Both the position numbers and the translations under genes were made by a program. Shown here piece by piece: positions 1-4,618 of a stretch of 5,671 bases of DNA; position 1 is the first letter of the stretch, and each line of letters starts with the position of its first letter. Origin of the DNA: DATKEH01 sp035546355 (GTDB lineage Bacteria > Acidobacteriota > Thermoanaerobaculia > Multivoradales > JAIOJS01); assembly GCA_035546355.1 (NCBI GenBank), contig DATKEH010000219.1, positions 1-5,671 of the forward strand, read 5' to 3'. The notes under the pieces were generated by a model. That model was given only the letters and a program-made list of their open reading frames with translations, did no database searches and was not told the DNA's origin.

Positions 1-485
1 CCGCCACCGGCCGCCGGGTGGCGACGGCGGCGCTGGCCGGCACCGTCCTCTACGCCGGATGCATGCTCGGGCTCACCTCCCACGCCCGGGAACGGGCCCG
101 CGAGGCGGCCCGGAGCGGCGGGCTGCCGCCGCCGCTCGAGGCCTACGCCGGCCCGCTGCCCGCCGCGCCGACGGCGCGCGACCTGCTGCTCGTCCACGCC
201 GACCACTACCGTCCCGGCACCGCCCCGGCCACCGGCCCGGTGGCGCTGGCGCCGCGCCCCATCCCCATCGGCGCCGCCGACCCCCGGGTGGCGACGGCGC
301 TCGCCGCGCCCTGTGCCCGCGGCATGCGCGCCTGGATGCGCTACCCGTTCTTCGCCGTCGCCGCCGAGGCGGGCGGGGCCGCGGTCCACATCCTCGACGC
401 CCGCTACGTGCGCGCCCCGGCACGCGGCTTCGGCGCCACCACGGTGCTGTTGGGGCCGGCGGGGGAGGTGCTCGGCTGCCGCTGA
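1..485 (+). CDS. YdjM/COG1988-like membrane-bound metal-dependent hydrolase, C-terminal fragment
   Basis: The 5' end lies outside the window. The reading frame is open from base 3, and the GTG at 18 is only an internal valine candidate, not a convincing start. The visible ~160 residues begin with a hydrophobic stretch (VATAALAGTVLYAGCMLGL), probably the last membrane helix. A basic segment (HARERAREAARSG) follows, then a soluble tail containing MRYPFFAV and, about 15 residues later, HILDARY. Tails of this kind (aromatic-Pro-Phe-Phe, then a D-x-R-Y strand after a final helix) are what I recall from the COG1988 family of inner-membrane metal-dependent hydrolases. The metal-binding N-terminal part is missing, so activity cannot be judged. 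It ends with TGA at 483-485, 10 bp from the stop of the convergent Rieske gene. Family assignment is moderate and rests on tail architecture; an unrelated membrane protein is possible. That the frame is coding is well supported by codon composition. Confidence 0.6.
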   Translation, partial: ATGRRVATAALAGTVLYAGCMLGLTSHARERAREAARSGGLPPPLEAYAGPLPAAPTARDLLLVHADHYRPGTAPATGPVALAPRPIPIGAADPRVATALAAPCARGMRAWMRYPFFAVAAEAGGAAVHILDARYVRAPARGFGATTVLLGPAGEVLGCR

Positions 486-495
486 GCGGGTGCGG

Positions 496-813
496 CTACA
501 GCTCCACCCACACTTCGTCGCCCCGCAGCTCGACCGGATAGACCTCGGTGTCGAAGGCCCAGGGGGTGTCCTGCTGCACGGCGCCGGTGCGCACGTCGAA
601 GTGGGCGTCGTGCCACGGGCAGGTGAGGAGATACCGTCCCTCGCCGCCGAGCTCTCCCTCGGCCAGCGGGGCGCCGGCGTGGGTGCACACGTTGTTCATC
701 GCGTAGACCGCGCCGCCGATCCGGGCCAGCAGCACCTGCAGGCCGCCGTGGTCGCGGCAGATCATGCCCCCGTCGGGGATCTCGTCCAGCTGCGCGAGCT
801 TGACGGCTGCCAT
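496..813 (-). CDS. Rieske [2Fe-2S] ferredoxin
   Basis: A 105-residue soluble protein made of one Rieske domain, the usual length for stand-alone Rieske ferredoxins that pass electrons to Rieske oxygenases or related redox enzymes. The cluster ligands are present: box 1 C43-T-H45 (NVCTHAGAPL) and box 2 C65-P-W-H68 (LLTCPWHDAHF), giving two Cys and two His. A gene for a terminal oxygenase or reductase is not visible, so the partner is unknown; a NirD-like or general ferredoxin role is possible. I chose ATG at 813 because the first residues (MAAVKLAQLDEIPDG) fit the family, and AAGGTG lies 7 nt upstream. An in-frame GTG at 831 would add six residues (MLRCAP) without benefit. The gene diverges from sufT across 135 bp, suggesting a shared Fe-S theme, though common regulation is inference. 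There is no signal peptide, so it should be cytosolic. Confidence 0.93.
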   Translation of the reverse strand: MAAVKLAQLDEIPDGGMICRDHGGLQVLLARIGGAVYAMNNVCTHAGAPLAEGELGGEGRYLLTCPWHDAHFDVRTGAVQQDTPWAFDTEVYPVELRGDEVWVEL

Positions 814-820
814 GGGCGCG

Positions 821-826
821 CACCTT
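821..826 (-). promoter_or_regulatory. Candidate ribosome binding site for the Rieske ferredoxin
   Basis: On the minus strand this reads AAGGTG, 7 nt before the ATG at 813. It is a reasonable Shine-Dalgarno match and favours that ATG over the GTG at 831. The same bases overlap a possible -10 element (TGCTAAGGT), so the site may serve one role or the other. Confidence 0.5.
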
Positions 827-830
827 AGCA
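822..830 (-). promoter_or_regulatory. Candidate extended -10 element for the Rieske gene
   Basis: The minus strand reads TGC-TAAGGT, fitting the TGnTAnnnT form of an extended -10 but weak in the middle positions. Placing +1 seven bases past the hexamer gives about 815, two bases before the ATG, so transcription from here would yield a nearly leaderless mRNA. No good -35 was found. The overlap with the AAGGTG ribosome-site candidate means both readings cannot be fully functional on one transcript. Confidence 0.3.
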
Positions 831-846
831 CGCCCGCCGTGTGCTA
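826..846. repeat. Dyad (6-bp inverted repeat) in the Rieske/sufT divergent region
   Basis: TAGCAC (826-831) and GTGCTA (841-846) are perfect inverted copies separated by 9 nt, a 21-bp span centred at 836. The arms do not extend further. Each arm also supplies the TGCTA part of an outward-facing candidate extended -10. The dyad could therefore be two back-to-back promoters or an operator for a dimeric regulator. It lies in the only sizeable intergenic gap between these genes. Confidence 0.5.
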
Positions 847-850
847 CCAT
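842..850 (+). promoter_or_regulatory. Candidate extended -10 element for sufT
   Basis: TGC-TACCAT fits TGnTAnnnT, with four of six bases matching TATAAT. +1 would fall near 857, giving a leader of about 92 nt before the sufT GTG. The best -35-like hexamer, TTAGCA at 825-830, has too short a spacer (14 nt), so the element would rely on the extended -10. The same 11 bases, TGCTACCATCG, recur at the 5' end of ispG. Confidence 0.42.
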
Positions 851-857
851 CGCCGCT

Positions 858-910
858 GGAAGTCCTTTCCGGCGCGGCACTTCCGGCTCGCTCACGCCCG
901 CGGCGCCGCG
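858..910 (+). other. sufT leader region with short repeats
   Basis: If transcription starts near 857, this is 5' leader. It holds an inverted pair GGAAGT (858-863) and ACTTCC (879-884) separated by 15 nt, a direct repeat TTCCGGC (867-873 and 881-887, 14-bp period), and a 12-bp palindrome CGCGGCGCCGCG (899-910). These could form RNA hairpins, but such repeats are common in DNA this rich in GC. No known riboswitch was recognised. Confidence 0.25.
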
Positions 911-937
911 CTCCGGCCAGCACTCGGAGAGTCACTC

Positions 938-943
938 AGGGAG
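938..943 (+). promoter_or_regulatory. Ribosome binding site deciding the sufT start
   Basis: AGGGAG lies 5 nt before the GTG at 949 and 14 nt before the in-frame ATG at 958. Its spacing favours the GTG. The ATG would drop only three residues, so the choice hardly affects the protein. Confidence 0.5.
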
Positions 944-948
944 CCCTC

Positions 949-1506
949 GTGTACGCCATGTCCGGCAGCGAAAGAACCCACTTGAGCCGCGAGATCCGCG
1001 GCATCCAGATCCCCGACGGCACGCCGGTGGTGCTGCCGGCCGACACCCCGGTGCGTATCGCCCAGGCGCTGGGCGACACCTTCACCCTGGTCACCCCCTG
1101 GGGCCAGATGGTGCGGATCGAGGCGGCGGACGCCGACGCCATCGGCCAGGAGGCGCCCGGGGGCGCCGTCGCGGCGGCGCCCGCCGCCGAGCGCCCGCTC
1201 GAGGAGCAGGTGTGGGAGCAGCTGCGCACCTGCTACGACCCCGAGATCCCGGTCGACATCGTCGAGCTGGGGCTGATCTACGACTGCACGCTCGAGGAGC
1301 TCGGCGACGGCCAGCAGAAGGCGCGCATCAAGATGACGCTCACCGCTCCGGGCTGCGGCATGGGGCAGGTGCTGGCCGACGACGTCACCCGCAAGGTGGA
1401 AGCCCTGCCGAGCGTCGCCCGGGCCGAGGTCGAGCTGGTGTTCGACCCGCCATGGAACCCCAACATGATGAGCGAAGCGGCCCGCCTGCAGCTGGGCTTG
1501 ATGTAG
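949..1506 (+). CDS. sufT: Putative Fe-S cluster assembly protein SufT
   Basis: A 185-residue protein with the two-part layout of bacterial SufT. Residues 1-62 form an N-terminal domain (IPDGTPVVLP, TFTLVTPWGQMVRI). An Ala/Pro-rich linker runs from about 63 to 82. A MIP18/DUF59 domain follows from about 83 to 165. Diagnostic stretches are CYDPEIPVDIVELGLIYD, LTAPGCGMG with Cys136, and the ending DPPWNPNMMSEAARLQLG. MIP18-family proteins help mature Fe-S proteins in the cytosol; SufT-type members often accompany SUF genes, none of which is visible here. The frame stays open upstream to 841, but that stretch is Arg/Pro-rich and unlike the family. A ribosome site, AGGGAG, points to GTG 949; ATG 958 is the alternative. 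An SRPBCC gene follows after 12 bp, so the two are probably one transcript. The neighbouring Rieske protein and IspG are both Fe-S proteins and plausible clients, which is inference. Confidence 0.92.
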   Translation: MYAMSGSERTHLSREIRGIQIPDGTPVVLPADTPVRIAQALGDTFTLVTPWGQMVRIEAADADAIGQEAPGGAVAAAPAAERPLEEQVWEQLRTCYDPEIPVDIVELGLIYDCTLEELGDGQQKARIKMTLTAPGCGMGQVLADDVTRKVEALPSVARAEVELVFDPPWNPNMMSEAARLQLGLM

Positions 1507-1518
1507 TCGCCTCGCCGC

Positions 1519-2070
1519 ATGCGGCGCCTGCGCCTGGTGTGGATCGCCCTCGGCGTCACCTCCCTGGCCGGGGTGGTGGCGCTGTTCCTGCTGCCGACCT
1601 CCTGGCAGGTGGAGCGGCAGGTGACCATCGCCGCCCCCGCGGAGGCGATCTGGCCCTGGCTCATCGACCTCGAGCGCTGGCCCTCCTGGTCCCCCTGGCG
1701 TGAGGAGGACTACCCCGGGCTCGAGTTCCGCTACTCCTCGCCGGCCGCCGGCCCCGGCGCCGAGCTCACCTGGGACAGCGAGGCGACCGGCGACGGCTCG
1801 CTGCGCCTGGAAGCGGCCGAGCCGCCGCGGCGGCTGACGGTGGCGATGGCCTACCAGCAGGGGCGCATCACCTCCCGCGACACCCTGGAGCTGGCGCCGC
1901 TGCCCGGCGGCGGCACCCGCGTCACCTGGTCGGAGCGCGGCAGCCTCGGCCACACCCTCCTCGGCCGCCTCTCGGTGCCGGTGATCGAGGAGTCGATGGG
2001 TCGCGACCTCGAGCGCGGGCTCGAAGGGTTGCGGCGGGTGGTGGAGGGGGAGGCGCCGGGCGAGCTCTAA
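1519..2070 (+). CDS. SRPBCC family protein with N-terminal membrane anchor
   Basis: A 183-residue protein. Residues 5-25 (after MRRLR) are a single hydrophobic helix, an uncleaved anchor or signal. From residue 31 the pattern is typical of the SRPBCC / polyketide-cyclase-like fold: VERQVTIAAPAEAIWPWLID, then LERWPSWSPW, alternating beta strands (ELTWDSEATGDGSLRL, DTLELAPLPGGGTRVTWSE), and a long C-terminal helix (about 155-178). This fold makes a hydrophobic ligand pocket; the ligand cannot be predicted. No catalytic residues are recognisable, so a binding or sensing role is as likely as an enzymatic one. Basic residues before the helix suggest the domain lies on the outer side of the membrane (inference). 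It begins 12 bp after the sufT stop without a clear ribosome site, consistent with translation coupled to sufT. It is convergent with ispG. Confidence 0.85.
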   Translation: MRRLRLVWIALGVTSLAGVVALFLLPTSWQVERQVTIAAPAEAIWPWLIDLERWPSWSPWREEDYPGLEFRYSSPAAGPGAELTWDSEATGDGSLRLEAAEPPRRLTVAMAYQQGRITSRDTLELAPLPGGGTRVTWSERGSLGHTLLGRLSVPVIEESMGRDLERGLEGLRRVVEGEAPGEL

Positions 2071-2108
2071 CGCCGGTAGCCGCGCTCTAGCCGAACCCCC
2101 GCGCTCCC
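2071..2108. other. Short convergent gap between the SRPBCC gene and ispG
   Basis: These 38 bp separate two converging stop codons. Only weak self-complementary bits (for example CCGG, or GAGC against GCTC) are present, with no stable stem followed by a T-run on either strand. No intrinsic terminator is supported, so termination may be Rho-dependent or overlapping. Confidence 0.5.
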
Positions 2109-3347
2109 TCAGGCTCCCCAGCGGGTCGCCACGTAGTCGTCGACGATGGCCTGGAACTGCGCCGCCAGCTCCTCGTAGCTGCCGCGCAGCCTGGTGAACA
2201 GCTTGCCGTCGACGTAGACCGGGCAGTGGGGCGCCTCGCCGGTGCCGGGCAGCGAGATGCCGATGTGCGCCGCCTTGGACTCGCCGGGGCCGTTGACCAC
2301 GCACCCCATCACCGCCAGCTCGAGCTCCTCGACCCCGGGGTAGACGTCCTTCCACTGCGGCATCTTCTCGCGCACGTAGGCCTGCACCCGCTCGGCGAGC
2401 TGCTGGAAGGTGGTGGAGGTGGTGCGGCCGCAACCGGGGCAGGCGGTGATGGCCGGGGCGAAGGAGCGCAACCCCAACGCCTGCAGCAGCTCCTGGCAGG
2501 CCCACACCTCCTCCCGGCGGTCACCGCCGGGGCGCGGAGTCAGCGAGATGCGAATGGTGTCGCCGATGCCCTCGGCCAGCAGCACCGCCAGCGCCGAGGC
2601 CGACCACACCACCCCCTTCATCCCCATCCCCGCCTCGGTGAGCCCCAGGTGCAGCGGCTGCCGCGTCTGGCGGGCCAGCTGGCGGTAGACGCCGATCAGC
2701 CCCTGCGGCCGCGACAGCTTGCAGGAGATGACGACCTGACCCTCGGAGAGCCCGAGGGCGAGCGCCTTCTCCGTCGAGTCCAGAGCCGACAGCAGCATGC
2801 ACTCCTCGACGATCTCCTCGCTCGAGCGCCCCAGGTCGCGGCGGGTGTTGTCCTCCATCCTGGCGGTCACCAGCGCCTGGTCCAGCGAGCCGCCGTTGAC
2901 CCCGATGCGTACCGGCTTGCCGTGCTCGGCGGCAATCCTGACGATGGTGGCGAACTGCTCGTCGCGCTTGCTGCCGAAGCCGACGTTGCCGGGGTTGATG
3001 CGGTACTTGTCGAGCGCCGCCGCGCAGTCGGGATGGCGCCCCAGCAGCAGGTGGCCGTTGTAATGGAAGTCGCCGATCAGCGGCGCATCGCAGCCTTCGC
3101 CCAGCAGGCGCCGCTTGATCTCCGGCACCGCCCGCGCCGCCTCCTCGACGTTGACCGTCACCCGCACCATCTCCGACCCCGCCTGCGCCAGCTCCAGGCA
3201 CTGCCGCACCGTGGCCGCGACGTCGGCGGTGTCGGTGTTGGTCATCGACTGCACCGCCACCGGGGCCCCGCCGCCGACGACGAGGCCGCCGATGCGCACC
3301 GGGTGGGTGGCGCGGCGCGGCGCGACGGAGGGAGCGAGCTGGGTCAC
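2109..3347 (-). CDS. ispG: 4-hydroxy-3-methylbut-2-enyl diphosphate synthase IspG (GcpE)
   Basis: IspG makes HMBPP from MEcPP in the penultimate step of the MEP isoprenoid pathway, a two-electron reductive ring opening using a [4Fe-4S] cluster, in the cytosol. The 412-residue protein has the TIM-barrel N-terminal half (GAPVAVQSMTNTDTADV, KYRINPGNVG, PVRIGVNGGSL, LHLGLTEAG, EGIGDTIRISL) and the C-terminal cluster domain. Predicted cluster ligands are Cys303 and Cys306 (TACPGCGRTT), then Cys349 and Glu356 (GCVVNGPGE). The C-terminal half, with GPGESKAAHIGISLPGTGE, resembles the form I recall from alphaproteobacteria and Xanthomonas rather than the shorter E. coli enzyme (about 372 residues). 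Start choice: GTG 3347 gives an N-terminus of family length. GTG 3398 would add 17 Arg-rich residues but has an upstream GAGGTG; the added stretch contains a promoter-like sequence. The reductant is probably flavodoxin or ferredoxin, and neither gene is adjacent. Confidence 0.96.
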   Translation of the reverse strand: MTQLAPSVAPRRATHPVRIGGLVVGGGAPVAVQSMTNTDTADVAATVRQCLELAQAGSEMVRVTVNVEEAARAVPEIKRRLLGEGCDAPLIGDFHYNGHLLLGRHPDCAAALDKYRINPGNVGFGSKRDEQFATIVRIAAEHGKPVRIGVNGGSLDQALVTARMEDNTRRDLGRSSEEIVEECMLLSALDSTEKALALGLSEGQVVISCKLSRPQGLIGVYRQLARQTRQPLHLGLTEAGMGMKGVVWSASALAVLLAEGIGDTIRISLTPRPGGDRREEVWACQELLQALGLRSFAPAITACPGCGRTTSTTFQQLAERVQAYVREKMPQWKDVYPGVEELELAVMGCVVNGPGESKAAHIGISLPGTGEAPHCPVYVDGKLFTRLRGSYEELAAQFQAIVDDYVATRWGA

Positions 3348-3353
3348 GACACG

Positions 3354-3362
3354 ATGGTAGCA
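3354..3362 (-). promoter_or_regulatory. Candidate extended -10 element for ispG, predicting leaderless mRNA
   Basis: The minus strand reads TGC-TACCAT. Counting the last hexamer base (3354) as -7 puts +1 at 3347, the first base of the GTG that fits the IspG family start. No Shine-Dalgarno precedes that GTG, which suits a leaderless message. No good -35 was seen at 16-18 nt. The same TGCTACCATCG occurs upstream of sufT. Confidence 0.45.
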
Positions 3363-3406
3363 GCGCACGCCGGGACGGCTTCGCCGAGCGCCCGGCACGC
3401 CGGCGA

Positions 3407-3412
3407 CACCTC
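3407..3412 (-). promoter_or_regulatory. Ribosome-site candidate for a longer ispG start
   Basis: The minus strand reads GAGGTG, 8 nt before the GTG at 3398 and 4 nt after the glycosyltransferase stop codon. It would allow ispG to be translated on a read-through message with 17 extra N-terminal residues. This competes with the start at 3347; the short form is preferred on family length. Confidence 0.35.
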
Positions 3413-3416
3413 GGGC

Positions 3417-4613
3417 TCAGCCGCTGTCCGGCGCCGGCCCGGCCTCACCGTCACCGGAGCGCAGCAGCCCCAGGCGCCGCAGCAGCGCCCAGTAGCGCCT
3501 GCCCAGCCGCCAGAGCCGCGAGTCGTGGATCCCCTGCAGCTCTTCGTGCAGGGACCGCAGCTCGGCCTGCAGCAGCGCCCGCTGCTGCGACTCGCTCTCG
3601 ACGGTCGCCTGCAGCCGCTCCGCCAGCTCCTGGAGGCGCTGGCTGTCGCCGATGCCCGCCTGCAGGCTCGCCAGCTGCTCGAGCAGCTCGCCGCGCGACC
3701 TCGCCATCTCGTCGACCAGCCCCTGCCACCGGTCGCGCTCGGCGCGCAGACTCTCGAGCTGCCGCTCGGCGTCCGCGGCGCGCTGCCGCGCCTCGCGGGT
3801 GGCCTCGCTGTCGAGGAGCGTCTCGAGACGGACGTGGTCGCCGCTGTAGAGCGTGAGGTCGGTGGGATCGCCGAGGAACCGGTGCGCGTCGTCCGCGACC
3901 GCGTCGTACTGGATGTGCCACCGCTTGGCGCGCTCGGCGGCGGTGAAGCGGCCCTTGCGTTCCGCGAACACCTTGCGCCGGCCGTGCTCGGAGCTGCGGA
4001 TCGGGTAGTGGCGCAGGAGGAAGGGGACGGGGAAGACCCGGCGGCCCGGGAACGACACGTCGTGGCCCGCCTTGGGCGCCAACGCCACCGCCTGCCCCTG
4101 GTTCTTCCAGCACTTCACCTGCAGGCGGTCGTAGTCCTTCCCCTCCTCGAAGTAGGTAAAGTGCGCCGACGGGTCCACGCCCTGGCGGAAGCCCTCGTCG
4201 ACCGGCACGAAGTTCAACAGCCGGAAGGAGATGGCATTGTAGCCCAGGCCATCGACCCAGGCGATCGCGTCGCGCAGCGTGGCGCCCGGCCACGGCGGCT
4301 CGCGCAGCTCGTCGGCGTCGTGGTGGATGAACCAGTCGGCCTCGAGCTCGCGCGCCAGCTGCTCCTTGCGCAGCAGGATGGCGGTCCAGTCGTAGGGCAG
4401 GGCCGACGGATCGGCCTCGCCCGGGGCGTCGGGCGGAAACCGCTCGACGCCGATCAGGCCCCGCCCCTCCCACCTCCGCGCCTGCTCCACCGTGTCGTCG
4501 GTCGACAGGTTGTCGATCAGGTAGACCTCGACGCCCTGGTCGACGAGGTGCTCGAGCACGGGCGCGATAATGTCGCCCTCGTTGAACGCGGAGATGATGG
4601 CGACGACTCGCAT
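3417..4613 (-). CDS. Glycosyltransferase family 2-like protein with C-terminal coiled coil
   Basis: A 398-residue protein. Residues 1-260 form a GT-A-like domain that opens with VVAIISAFNEGDII (nucleotide-sugar-binding strand and loop). YLIDNLSTDDT (31-41) follows, then the acidic metal-site motif HHDADE (97-102). RHYPIRS at 201-207 is typical of the closing part in the Glyco_tranf_2_4-type subgroup. Residues about 266-362 are a charged, Leu- and Gln-rich heptad-like coiled coil (ERQLESLRAERDRWQ, LHEELQGI). The end is a basic-aromatic amphipathic stretch, SRLWRLGRRYWALLRRLGLL (365-384), likely to touch the membrane, then a Gly/Pro tail. It probably transfers a sugar in surface polysaccharide or lipid glycosylation; donor and acceptor are unknown. 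No in-frame alternative start exists upstream before a stop. No clear ribosome site precedes ATG 4613. A membrane glycosyltransferase gene diverges 5 bp away. ispG follows downstream. Confidence 0.88.
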   Translation of the reverse strand: MRVVAIISAFNEGDIIAPVLEHLVDQGVEVYLIDNLSTDDTVEQARRWEGRGLIGVERFPPDAPGEADPSALPYDWTAILLRKEQLARELEADWFIHHDADELREPPWPGATLRDAIAWVDGLGYNAISFRLLNFVPVDEGFRQGVDPSAHFTYFEEGKDYDRLQVKCWKNQGQAVALAPKAGHDVSFPGRRVFPVPFLLRHYPIRSSEHGRRKVFAERKGRFTAAERAKRWHIQYDAVADDAHRFLGDPTDLTLYSGDHVRLETLLDSEATREARQRAADAERQLESLRAERDRWQGLVDEMARSRGELLEQLASLQAGIGDSQRLQELAERLQATVESESQQRALLQAELRSLHEELQGIHDSRLWRLGRRYWALLRRLGLLRSGDGEAGPAPDSG

Positions 4614-4618
4614 TCGAG

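Noticed and set aside
14..299. A 16-bp direct repeat, CCGGGTGGCGACGGCG, at 14-29 and 284-299, in the same reading frame.
   Set aside because: Both copies encode RVATA in an Ala-rich protein with strong GC bias. Convergent codon use explains it without a mobile element.
404..895. A 163-codon minus-strand frame over the Rieske gene and the hydrolase tail.
   Set aside because: The Rieske frame on the same strand carries all four cluster ligands, so the other frame is a shadow.
841..948. An upstream extension of SufT from 841.
   Set aside because: The added residues are Arg/Pro/Ala-rich, lie over the candidate promoter and precede a good ribosome site at 938-943.
2071..2108. A possible bidirectional terminator between the SRPBCC gene and ispG.
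   Set aside because: Only 4-bp stems are found and no T-run lies on either strand.
892..2505. A 537-codon open frame on the minus strand across sufT, the SRPBCC gene and part of ispG.
   Set aside because: Composition is Arg/Ala/Gly/His-rich without family signal, and it overlaps three well-supported genes. It is a GC-driven shadow.
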